NCBI GenBank assembly: GCA_036429605.1
Contig: CM071590.1
Coordinates: forward strand, 5,890,001-5,954,000
Length of the DNA stretch: 64,000 nucleotides
Reading direction: 5' to 3'
DNA from: Cladobotryum mycophilum
Lineage: Eukaryota; Ascomycota; Sordariomycetes; Hypocreales; Hypocreaceae
Shown here: positions 49,095 through 61,124 of the stretch, one piece after another
How positions within the stretch are numbered: the first letter of the stretch is position 1
Layout of the letters: every line of letters begins with the position of its first letter
The notes under the pieces: generated by a model
Database searches by the model: none
What the model saw: only the letters and a program-made list of their open reading frames with translations
What the model was told of the DNA's origin: nothing
Translations under genes and position numbers: made by a program

Positions 49095-52000
49095 TCATTG
49101 TGATATCCTCAGACCTCCAATCTCACCAATTATCCTACTCAAAGTATTCACCTGTATTGATTAGTTCATACTTCTATTCATTGGGAACTATATATAGACT
49201 TACCATTGGAATTTGGAAGAAAGAACCGCTCTCCATGTCACTCTGGTGTGTTTGCAGAGTGGGAATGAGACCCTGCCACCCGGAATTGCTTTGCTCATCT
49301 CTTGACAAGATCTGAACACTTACAGCTGGATGCAGGGATGAGGATATTTGACCGGGGCTGTAGGCGGCAAAGATTGTTGCCATCTTCTTGATGTGCTCTT
49401 CTTCGTCTGGTCTGGCGAACCACGAGGAAGATGCACTGGAATCGCTCGCCTGAAGCCTTTCAAGCCTGGGAGAAGGGCAATCGAGTAATACCAGGCAGTC
49501 TACTTTTTCTCCAGCTTCCAGCAATAGCCGTGCCACCTCGAAAGCAAATACTGCACCTGCAGAAGCCCCAGCGAGCAAGTACGGTCCCGAAGCCTGATCT
49601 TTCTGGATGGCAGACTTGTAGACGCTTGCAAGCTCTTGGACATTTATTTCAACATCTGCAAAATCGCCCATGAGAGGAGGTTCGACGCCATACACCCCTA
49701 TGTTTGGGCCAAGGCTTGGAAGCTGGATACACTCAAACGTGGAGCCTGTCTCGTCTGCTATGAAGAATAGCTTTCTGGAGCCTGGGGAGCTGACGCCTTG
49801 GTATTGTACTATGCTGCTCACTAGCTTTGTTTGCATGTGCATGAGGGAGCCATGCATATCTTCTTGGCTTTCTGGCTCGGATGCGATTTGCTCCTCCATG
49901 TCTATTTCCTCGTCCAAATTATCACATAGCAAAGGCGATGCAGGAATGGATGACGCGGGGGTAGAACGGAGTGTTTCGCAGGACCTCAGTCTTTTTAGTT
50001 CCGACAGCTGCATTGCATCGAAAACATCCATATTCTGCGCCATATAAGGTTCTTGCGGATCGCTCACCGCGGTCTGGCTGCCAAGTAAATGGCCGAGGGC
50101 TCTTTTGGACTCTCCGATAGTGTCATGCTGCAGAAAGAAGGCAGCAGGTAGATCTAGGCCAAGCTTGCGAGTTAGAGCAGCTAAAATGCTGATGGCCATG
50201 ACAGAGTCTATGCCCAGATCTGTGAACTGGGTCTCATCGGTCATGTCTTCGACATTGCATCCACTCTCGGAGGATATTATTGAAAGTACGGATTTGATAA
50301 TCCCTGCACTTTCATCCCCTGATGTCACATCATGTGAGGATTTGCGAGGATGTAGTTCTGGTGATTTCTGCCATTGAACGTGGGGGATATCTTCATCGTC
50401 AGCGATGACATGTAATGACTCCTCCCGAAACTGTCTCACTGTGCTCAGAGATTCTGCTCGTGGCTGGCCTTGCGACGTAGGTGTGACTTCTAGAATCCGG
50501 CTCAAAGCAGTCTTCTTGAGCTTCAAGAACTTGATACCCAAGGTGGCCTGTATCAGATCCTCGCCATGGAAAACGTAGCAATCGCCTTGCACAAAGTGAC
50601 TATTTGGTACGTCCTGCATACATGCGTAGACGGTGTATGTCTCCCCCACTGCGAGTTCCTTTGTGGATCGCCAAGCATCAAATCCAGTGACCAAGCAGGC
50701 CAAATCTTGTGGATATCGAAGCCCTGAATTGACCACAAAACCCACAAGGTGGATGACAGCATCTATCCAGTAAGGAGAAGTGTGGAATTGACCAAGCCCA
50801 GAAACGTCGGAGAGCTTGACTGTGCCAATCGCGTCGTTGTAGCCAGCATCCAGGATGACTTCCTGCAACGCCTGATAGGGAGGGGAGTATGCTACCAGTC
50901 CTGAGAAAAGTTGATACACCACGGGCTTCATAAGTTGATGGGCTTTTCCTGCACTGACTTGGTCTCTTAAGGCGCCGATTCTAGATTTGAGAAGGAATGA
51001 TTGAGACATGTTGAGACTCAGATTGGGATTGGTATCGAAGACTACTTCACACTTGCCGTGAAGCGACGGTTTTCCATTTCTCTCTGAACGCAACTCAATG
51101 TGAACGACGCCATCATTCGTGTTGTATGAGCTCTTCACGCGCACGGTTGTATCGAGCGTCGCCTCAGTCGCCACAAGTGCCTGACTCATCTCGACATTAC
51201 GAATGGACATCGCAGGAAGTTCAAACTGGCCCTTCATCCTCTCATAGAGATAGTTTGCAGCAGTAAGCGCCATGTCTTGGAAGACACTCAGGGGACATAT
51301 CGCTTGGCCGTTTACCACGTGACCTCGGATGGCTTCTAGGAGTTGGGGCTCCGAGATCTTTGAACCGAATACAATGTTGATGGTCTGGCCCTCAATTGCT
51401 TCATCTTCGATATACTGGAGAGAGGTCGACGCAAAATTGCGACTTTTGGCAATCGCTTCTGCAGGTCTGGCTGCAGCACTGAATGTTGGTTCAGTCACCG
51501 TATTGGATGCGACAGGCTCCGTGTATGTTGTCCAGAAATCTCGACAGTCAAAGGCATAAGTTGGCAGATTCAGCAACGACACCGAGTCCTTGAAAGTCCG
51601 GTGGAACTCAGTCCAGTTGACAGACACACCAGATTCGTAAGCCTGCTTAAGGATATGAGAAACTGTCTTCCAGTTGCTGTCTCCGGACTTCAAGGCTGGG
51701 AGCGCCTGCGATGGTGCGATGCCGAGAGTCTTCCTGGCCAGACCTAAGCACACGGGAGTAGGTCCTATTTCTACCCAGAGAGATTTATCATTGTAAAGAC
51801 CTGCAACTCGGCCAGCATCTAAAGCTCCAACAAAATTGACCTTTTCTCGGGCCTGTCGTGTGAGGTAGAGAGGTGAAAAGGTCGATTCGTCTCGCTCAAC
51901 CTGGCCGGTAAGCGTTGAGATTATTGGAATCCGAGGCCTCGAGAAGACCACACTTCTGGCGACGTGTCTCAGCTCCTCGAGTATTGGCTCTATCTGGCCA

Positions 52001-55000
52001 GAATGGAACCCATATGGCACAGGCAGCAGTGTTGTTTTCTCACCATTAGCCTTCAAGTGTTCTCCCAACTTCTCGATATCGCTAATAGTTCCGCTTGCAA
52101 CTGTGATGGACGGCGCATTTGCACATGCGACGTTGCAAGACTGTAGATTTAATTGAAAGATATTTTCTGCGATGTCTTGTTCTGCCATACTTGTTGCTAG
52201 CATGGCGTGGGTGTTGGGAACAATGTGCTTCTCCATGAGTGCAGCTCGCATGCCGACGAGAAACAGCGTATCGCTGACTGATAGAACACCGGCGACACAG
52301 AGAGCTGCGTACTCGCCGAGACTATGACCAATGACCACGTCGGGGGTGATGCCCCAAATCTTCATTGTATGAGCCAAAGCGATCTCCAAAGCGACAATGG
52401 CAAGCTGGATCTGGACTGTCGATTGGCTAGACAGGTCAAGACTGGGATTTGCAATCAGTTCAATGAAAGCTGGTAACCCAATCATGGTGGCCATTTCTTG
52501 ATAGGAAGATATTGTCTCCCTGAATACAGGGCTTTCTCTAAACAGATCAGCTCCCATACCAGAGTAGTGCGAGCCCTGGCCAGTGAAGAGGAAGACGCGA
52601 GAACCAGGCTTTGGTTTTGTCTTGGGTACTTCGGACTGCTTGCCCACATCGTCTCGTAGTTGACTGATCATTCTTCTTGTGGATGATCCGGTGTAGGCAA
52701 TTCGGAGGGGTTCATGCATACGCCGTGCCGTCGTTGTGTAAGCGACATCGGCAATTTTTGTGTCTGGGTGTCTCTCAAGGTAATCTAGTAGTCTCTCGCG
52801 GTTCTTCTGGAGTGAAGTAGGTGTCCGAGCAGAGATGGCAACAACGTGCCAAGCTCGAGTATCCTCAGATTTGTCATGACGTGGCGGGGCCTCTTCAATC
52901 GCCAGCGACACGTTGCCTCCCTATAGGTGGTTAGCTTCACATAGTATAACACATCACGGGGTGTCTGTCTTACTGAGGCATCAAAGCTATTCACAAGCAT
53001 CTTGACTCTCTTGTCTGAATTGGGACTTGGCCGTAGAGGGCCCGTCTTGGTTGAGATATTGACATTCAGTTGAGCCAGCGGAGGAAAGTTTTGATTGAGC
53101 TTAAATGGCCAATTGGGCTGGGGAGGGATCTGGCGTTCTCGCAGCATCATGATGACTTTGATGAGTGAAGTTACTCCGGCAGCCTGTGTTACATTAGCAT
53201 CACTGCAATCTGTTCCAAGTTCAATTAATACTTACCCCTTCTCCATGGCCGACGGCAGCTTTCACAGCACCAATTGTCAAGGTGTTGTCCTTCTGACGTC
53301 GTTTGGCAAAGACATTCAGCACCGAATTCATCTCCTCGACATCGCCAGCTTGTGTGCCCGTGCCGTGCATCTCAACGTACGCAATCTCCTCGGCACTTAA
53401 GCCGGATTGACGGAGTACTTCTTTGTAAGTCGCCTCTTGCGCAGCAGCGCTAGGATGTGTCATTGAGGTAGCAGTTGGACTATGTGTTCTCACCGAACCC
53501 CTTATGACAGCGAGAATATTGTCGTTATCTGACAGTGCATCCTCCAGACGCTTCAGAACAACAGCTCCGGCACCTTCACCCCTCGCATATCCATCGGCGT
53601 CATCATGGTAGGTTCTGCAACCACCCGTCGCCGACAACATGCCAGCCCTGCTCAAGCCCGAGAAAATCGTAGGCGAATTGATGACGGAGTAGCCTCCAGC
53701 CAGTGCCATGTCGCACTCTCGAGCTATCAGCGCCGAACAGGCGAGGTTCACGGCTGTCGCGCTCGTTGAGCATGCCGTATCAATGGAGAAAGCACCGCCG
53801 CTCCAGTTGAAGTGGTAATTCAGCCGCCCTGGGCCAAAGGCTCTGCTGAATCCAGGGACATAGTAGATGTCGGCTCCCTTCTGATTGAGAACCTCTCTCC
53901 ACTCGTTGGTTGCTTGGCCGAAATATGATGCAATCCTAGAGCTACCGTTTGCCAGACTTCCATCTGGGGAATATCCAGCTGCCTGAAGTGCCTCATAGAC
54001 AACCATGAGGATCAACCTATGGCCAGGATCCATCTGTGCAGCTTCTCTGGGAGAAATATTGAAAAGTCGATGATCAAATAACCCCGGGTTTTTGAGCCAA
54101 GCACCATGTCTGGCAGTGGTCGAATTCTTCTTTTCGCCGCTGGCGTCGAAGAAATCATCAACATCGAACCTTGACTTTGGAACCTAATACAAAGCGTTAA
54201 TATTCGTCAATTAGTTACAAAACATTGCTGCTTACCTCTTTGATATGGCATTTTCCGGCCAAGAGGTCTTCCCAAAAATCCTCGACTGTATCACTGCCTG
54301 GGAATCTTCCAGCCATTCCCACAATCGCAATGAGATCTGAGCTTCCACGGGTCAAGTCGCTTGTCGCCACCTCCTGAAGTTGATTGAGCTCATAAAAGAT
54401 TCCATGCTTTTGCAAGGCCTGCTTCACAGCGGCAAACTGGTTGCTCGGTCCCATAAGACTTAACTTCACAGGTTGCCTTGCATCCAAAGTTGACACGCAA
54501 GCTTGGATCGAATCTGTGACATATAATACGTTGTGTATAATGTCTTCGATAGCCTCTGTGAGTAGGTCTCCCAGAGTCAAATGTTTGTATTGTTTCAGTG
54601 ACCCCGGCGAGAACATGCGTGCCTTTGTGTGGTCAATCTGATAGTTCAGGAGAGGTGAATTTCCCAGAATCTTGGCGACATCGATTCGTGGTGTAAGACT
54701 TGTGTGTATGGCACCGTTGACCTCTGTTTTGATGTGTGAAGCATTCATGATTTCAAATGACCAAGATGTCAAGTGCTCTAGAGATGATGGGGATCCGATC
54801 AATGTTACCCAGTCTTTAGCTATCACACCTATAGCAATTCTCTTGAATTTTGGGATCCCCTAAATGATTGTTAGCCTTAGGAACCTCCAGTAAGGGGTCA
54901 GTTCAGATTCTCACCTGCTCTTCATGAAATTGATCAAGTATTTCCTGGAATCTGGGAAGAGGGAGACCCGTGTAAGTTCTCCCCCAGCTGCCTAGTCGAT

Positions 55001-55551
55001 CTTCAATTTGCTTTGATCTCCGGCTTATTTCATGAGCAAGTCTTATGATGATGGAAATAACTTGTCGACTGAGCTCAAAGAGTTGGCTCGTGTCTTTAGC
55101 CGCCATTGCCACGGAAGCTGGTAGGAGTCCGCCGCAGAAGGCCATGATATCGACTGGTTCACGGGATGACCCAAGAATCGTTGGATCTTCATCTGCGTAG
55201 CTTAAGAAATGTTAATTTCACCTCGTCTGGGAAAGAAAGCAAGAATTACCATATAAGTGAACCTAACCTACCAGCACACATTAGTGCAGCGGATACTATT
55301 ATGTTACCACCGGATGAGTTCTCATATTCCTCTGCCAGTGCTAGTAGAGAATCTAGACTGCCGCTCCAGCCATGTTTGCTGTGGCCGAGCAGACTGAACT
55401 CAAGCTGGATGGCATCAGTGGCCTCTTGGAGAAATCGTCTCGCCGCTGGTACATATTTTGACCGGCGAACAAGATTCTGGATGGAGGAGAAAGTCTCCGA
55501 GGACTGATCCCCAAAGAGAAGCAGATGCTTTGGCATCGTAATAGATGTCAT
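49095..55551 (-). CDS. Non-reducing polyketide synthase, SAT-KS-MAT-PT-ACP-TE
   Basis: Iterative type I PKS making an aromatic polyketide. I infer seven exons that join in frame: 55250-55551, 54915-55200, 54236-54859, 53236-54183, 52974-53183, 49204-52920 and 49095-49151; 2,047 aa. Introns are 49-55 nt with gtaatt, gtgaga, gtaagc, gtaagt, gtaaga, gtaagt donors. Domains: SAT with Cys123 in AFCGG; KS about 370-800 with Cys542 (DTACST), His677 (HGTGTQAGD) and His717 (GHGEG); MAT with Ser990 (GHSLGEY); PT with His1324 and Asp1510 (PYWIDAVIHL). Next come one ACP, Ser1696 in LGIDSVM, and a TE with Ser1910 in GASAGA and Asp in LLDCPSP. Where the TE His-Phe of homologues should be (ME-xx-HF), the sequence reads MESGSFFQIPM, so the catalytic His seems lost. 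The short last exon is typical of TE ends (VNTLSRIIGEIGG). The SAT implies a non-acetyl starter may be loaded. Confidence 0.92.
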
Positions 55552-57615
55552 GATGGCAGTGTGTCACAACTGCATACGCAAAACAACAGTTTTCTACTCA
55601 CACAATCTATATAATAGTACAGGCTAAATTCTTTTATTCATACTCTTACTTACAGAATGATCAATTTGAGATACGATACTGTGATGAAAACGGTGAGTCC
55701 CATATCACAGCCTACCTCAATAGCTCCAAAATACATGTAAAAAACTATGTAAGCTGATTGTTCTCTGTATGTTCCCCACCTACCAGGTTCAGGGGGTTCA
55801 GCTTGATGCGAGGCCATAGCCAAACCGTCTCAGTTACTCGGAGATAAACTTCGTCGTCATCCTGACCAAAAAAATATCTGTGCACTGACACACTCCAGGG
55901 TTTTACAGAACCGAATAGGATTCGGTCGAACCGTGCGACTCCATGGAAGACGCTTGATTGATGGACTCGCAAAATGCCGGAGCTTTTAATGGAGACCGAT
56001 GACACGCTCCGAACACAAGTTGTGAAAAGGGCGCCCGCAGCTCGGTTCTGGTTGGGTTCCGTCAGCAGGGTGTCAGCTAAAATGGGGTCGGGTGCAATGA
56101 TCCGTGCAGGGTGGCACCCTAGCCGTTATAGACATGAACGTTCCAGAAGCTCAGGCATACATGCTGAATCGGCTTAAGACAAATAGTCTAGATATGATAT
56201 ATGATAGTTTATACAGGGGGGTTAAGATACAGCTGGACTGGCGTCGGCCAACTGACACGGTTCGGTCACGTTGTTTATGTTCATGCTTCATTCATGGTCT
56301 CTGGCTGCTGAAGAGGTTTCATAGTCTCATGCACGTTAGAATTCACTTAATGCTATGCTATAGCGACTATGGCATCGATGCGTGCGTAGCTGTGACTGTA
56401 ATGTATGATGAGCTTGGAATAAATGTAGTAAATGTACGCTACTAAGATCACTTGAATATGTGTCTATGGGGTTCATGATACACATGCATATACTTGTAAA
56501 GTGAAACGGAACATCAATACACTATTCGTTTCTTTTACGTATTAACAAACAAAATTCCAAGACACTGGTCAAGGATCGGACTTTATCAGTTGCAGAATCT
56601 CTTGAAAAAAAGAATATTGCTCCGAAGCTCCGTATCTGTTCACAGGTCACGTAACTACAAGTATGTACGATGGCTGTGAACGAGACAGTGTAGGAGACTC
56701 AGTCGTTCCTCATTTTCCAGAGACAACGCTAGATACTCTGCGTGCGACAACATAATTGCAACAAGGGCGTCAATGACATATACAGGCATCCGGCTCAAGT
56801 TTCACACGACTTCCAGCATGACTTGGAAAGCAATAGGTTTGTGATCCTAGTTCTATAACGCTTAAAGGATTTCCAAGTATCACAAAAACTACCGCGATAA
56901 TGCATTGTCGAGAAGGGGGAAACGGGACGGTTGATCAATCTCAGAGCTTGGACGTAATGCATGCTTTATCTACAAGTAATAGGGCGTTGGCCGGCTAGGG
57001 TAGTAACCTTACGAGACAGCAGGCTGAGAACACCCACCAATGTTGTAACCACAAAGTGCTATGCGGGCCGCTTCACCCTTGAGCATTGGCGTATGAAAAA
57101 GACACGAGAACGAAGCGGCAACGGGGCTTGAAAGTTCTTCGATGATACTACCCATTGTCAAAGCGGTGAAAGTGAGACGATCATGTACGCCCAAACTTTT
57201 ATGTAATAGCGTAACTACTACGTTATCTACTATGTAATGGTTCCCTGCATATGAAGCTCCATTAACCATTGGTCATGATACGGGGTGTTTTTCATCCATG
57301 TTCACTTGATTGCTTCAAGATTTGATATCTTCTTTCTCTCTTTGTCGATTTCATTACCCATGGCAAGATGTCGTGACCATTATTCAGCATTCGGCAGTTG
57401 AGAAAAAGCAAACATACGCGGAGCAACTGGTCCCATCCTGTCTTCTTAGCTCAAACGGTGTCACTTAACCTAACTTGGTGATGCTTGCTAGCATTCTAGT
57501 TGCCGGCGGGAGGGGCTCTTAGCTGAACATTATGTTTCACCAAATCCATGGATGTCTCACTCAATGGCTCAGGGAGGGTAAATACCGAGTACATGCATCA
57601 TAATAACTCATTAAT
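55552..57615. other. 2 kb spacer: PKS promoter and halogenase 3' region
   Basis: Separates two minus-strand cluster genes. No gene found; open frames are under 115 codons and not protein-like. Contains the CGG-N5-CCG palindrome upstream of the PKS. Confidence 0.55.
55923..55933. promoter_or_regulatory. Candidate Zn2Cys6 regulator site (CGG-N5-CCG)
   Basis: CGGTCGAACCG, an inverted CGG pair with 5-bp spacing, about 370 bp upstream of the PKS start codon. Fungal cluster regulators of the Zn2Cys6 type commonly bind such pairs; a chance match is quite possible. Confidence 0.3.
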
Positions 57616-60600
57616 CTACTTGGGTTGTGCAAAAATGATGGAAGCCCTCATCACCAAGGCGTACGTCTTGATGTCAGCAATCTTCAGTCCAGCCTGATCC
57701 AGCAGAGCCGTCCATTCATCCACCGTTCTCTCTCTAGCGCCAAATGTCTTCATCATGAGCAGGTCTTGGACCGCGGGCCAGATGTGTGCATTCGTAGTGG
57801 GGACTGCAATCTCATCGATCAGAATGAAAGAGTCTGGGGTCATGGCTGAGACGAGATTTCGCAGAATCTCCACCGCCTTGCTGTCTTCCCAATTATGCAA
57901 GATGGTGCGGAGATAGTAGTATCGAGCCCCTGTTAGTTATTGGGAATTAGCCATTTGTTCAAAGGTATCCCCGTGGACTAGAGATGCACATGGCGACTGT
58001 CGCCTGAAAGCAGTGTTCTTCCGGACGGGAATAATGGGACAGGATGAAGGGTGGTATCAAGGATGGGGAGCAGCGGCATATGTGGGATCATTACTAACCT
58101 TGAATGGGCTGGGGCGTGAAGAAGTCGTGCTTCATCGTCTTCACACCGTCAATCATGGGGGCCGCATCAATCACTTCTGGTAGATCTTGCAGGACGATGC
58201 GACCTGCAAGCTCCGGATGCGCCTTGATCACCTGGGCGCATTGATGGCCGATGTTGCCCCCAACATCCACAAACACTGCACGGGCCGAATCATGGGTGTG
58301 GATCTCTGAGAATGGGACGGCGCTGAGCCAGTCACCTATTCGCGGAACCGCCATCATGCCCTGGAAGTTCTTGATCATCTGGGGTTGCGTCGGTAGCCAG
58401 TTGTAAAAGTCAACATCTGTCTTGGCCATTCGACTAAAGACGCAAGGCAAGCCTACGCGCTCCTGGAACTTGTGCTCGGCCAAGAAGTCCGGCATTTCCT
58501 GAAGCATGGGATTGACCACGCCGAAGTAGACTTCCATGGATCCCTCCATTCTTGGGTCGGCGAGGTATTGTGTTGTCTTGTTTGCTGCGAAGACGCCCTT
58601 GCCCACCTCCTTAATGAAGCGGTTGGCTGCGAGGTAGCGCAGTATGCGTCTCACAAGTCGTGGATCAGCACCCGTAGGCTCGCATAGTTGTTCAATGCTC
58701 AATGGACTCGGGCCGTTGCCGAGGGCTTTGAATATGCCGAGTTGGAAGCCGACCTTGATCATGGTGGTTTGGTTGCCCTGAAGAGTTTTGTTAGTCTTTG
58801 ACTAGTTCTTTTGTTGGGGAATTATGAACTTACCGCATTAGCAAGACGCATCATTAGGTCGTATGGCTCCTCATAGTCTTCTGCAGATGCATTGAGAGCT
58901 GAAATGACACTGTGGCGACCCAATTCATCCTCCATGAGGTCACCATAAGAGGCTTGCAAAGTGGTGCGCAACTGTTTGGCAATGAGATCGACGTCCAATG
59001 AAGTCGATGCTACATCTTCATTGCTATGGAAATTGTCTGATGGGCCACTCGTAGCCTCTACACCGTTACTCGCATCGTTCTGAACTTCAATAGTCGTAGT
59101 AGACTGATCCAAGTTGGGTACTTCGGCGCTAACTTTGAGACCCGAAGGCTTGCTCTCCAGCCATGATACTGAGTAAAGGTGAGATCCATTTTCGGAGCTA
59201 TTGGCCTTTGGCTTCACTGCCTTGACTAAACCAAGCTTTCCGCGGACCATGTTTGGCACCAGCCCATCGATGGAGTCAAAAGTAAAGTTGTCAATGTCGA
59301 AGCCTTCATCACTAAACATGCGTCGACTTCGTAGAATGTCGAGTACCTCGACCTCTTCGGGGGTGAGACTCTTCTCAATCTCCGCAATGATCTTCAGAGT
59401 ACCGGAATCGTTGGCTCCGAGATCAACATGTTTCAGTTTCTCTATGAGAGCGTCTTTCTTCTCGGTTGAGATATTTGCAAAGGCCTTGAAGCTGAACTCA
59501 ACCATTTTCGGAATATCTGACTCCGATAGTTGTTTGTTGGGATTTGCATCAACAGTACCTTGGATGACTAACCGCCCATAGTTAGCTAAACTGTGCGTAC
59601 ATGAATGTGTTAGACAATGTTGATCTGTAGAACTTACCAGGTCTGAAAAGGTCAAAGGCTCTTTGGTATCCTTCCTCGTCAATGTCTTGGATGACTGGAT
59701 CCTCCTGAGACCAAATCTGTTTCATGGCGGCGATGACCATCAGGAAGAAACGGGTGTAACTCGCGGCCACCTTCTTGGAATGCCAAGCGCCAGCAGTCTC
59801 CTCATCGCAGTCCCCTCTGATGGATGCCATTATGGTGGTAGCCGCTGACATGCCACCCACTATTGCCAGATGCACCCCGGAGGAAAAGAACGGGTCAATG
59901 AAGCAGCCTGCGTCTCCCGCAATTCGGGCATTCGGGATGGCGTAGGAGGAGGCGCTGTAAGACCAATCTGAGGCAGACTTGATGTCACTGGCAAGTTCTC
60001 CCGCGGACAGTAGCTTCTTGATCCTTGGCACAAGATCGAGGCACTTCATGTAAAACTCTTTGCTCGAGGCACACCCGGCCGCCTGTTTCTCGGCATTGGC
60101 TTTATGCATATTTCGGACGAACCCGACCGAATGTGTGCCGTCATGTAAGGGGATGTACCAGCACCAGCCACTGGCATCTGTTGTCCTTAGGTGTCAGTGT
60201 ATACCCGGCCATTTGATACGGAGAAAAAGCAAAACATTGCTTCACACTAACCTTGAAGTGCTTCAAAGTAGGTATAGTTGTTTGTATGGCTTCCCTCTGC
60301 ATAGGTTTCACCGCCCTTCCAGTAACTCCAGCTTGCAATGTTCTTCAAGCTGTCGTTGAACTTTCGGTTCTTGAGGTACTTGGTACTCAGAAGACCACGC
60401 CTACCACTCGCATCCACGAGGTACTTGAACGATATGGTTCCAGAGGTACCGTCTTTGCGGCTCCACGTGGCTGAGACTGGACGGCCGGGAGATGTGACTC
60501 TGTCTGCATCTTCTAGGCCCTTAGTATGAGAATCAGGCTCTGACTCAAACTGAATCTCCTCAACTCTGGTCTGGTCAAAGGTATGTGCGCCACTTGCTGC

Positions 60601-61124
60601 CGCGTGCTTGAAGAGCATGTCGTCAAACTCAGAACGAACCACGTTCCAGGCGTATCCCTCGGGGCCGCCAGCCTCGAGAAAGTCCGAAGCTGTCATGCGA
60701 GTTAGCTTTACGCAAACCGAACCTCGGGGATCGGGAAACTTACAAACTTCGGGTTGGGATTTCGTAAGTCTGAAGGCGGCGCCATTCTACAGTGTAGGTA
60801 GTCAGTTTCAGGAGATGCTCAGTTCCGAGTGTGTTTTGACTTGCCTTGCGGGTGAATCCATGGGCGTTGAAGGTCTCATACAAGTCAATGAACTTGAGAT
60901 AGTGGCGCATTGAAGGAAGCATGCTCTCTCCAATGTGATATCTGCGCATGTCCATGTCAATTGAGTTTAACTCTTTGAGTCAGGGGCCATTCAACTAACC
61001 TAGGGAACTTGTCTGCTTCGAGAGCAACGACATCAACACCTTCGCGGGCCAAAGCCGCCGCCGTGAATGACCCTGCTGGGCCACCGCCGATGACCAGCAC
61101 CTCACAGCTTTCTGGAATAGACAT
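57616..61124 (-). CDS. Bifunctional flavin-dependent halogenase / O-methyltransferase
   Basis: Eight exons join in one frame to 995 aa: 61000-61124, 60845-60941, 60744-60786, 60252-60689, 59638-60177, 58834-59585, 58099-58777, 57616-57929. Intron 2 (60787-60844) is a GC-AG intron (AAG|gcaagt). Residues 1 to about 535 are a fungal phenolic halogenase: FAD motif GGGPAG, YHIGESMLPS, Lys74 in the position I associate with the catalytic lysine, the WxWxIP-like GWCWYIPLHDG, GDAGCFIDPFFSSGVH, and the C-terminal VRGKLGLVKA. A Ser/Glu/Asp-rich linker (about 540-605) leads to a class I SAM methyltransferase with winged-helix dimer domain (612-800), SAM loop VFVDVGGNIGH near 834 and catalytic-type His903 in RTILHNWED. 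No stop, start or promoter separates the halves. From memory AoiQ of Aspergillus oryzae (dichlorodiaporthin) has the same fusion. Confidence 0.9.
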
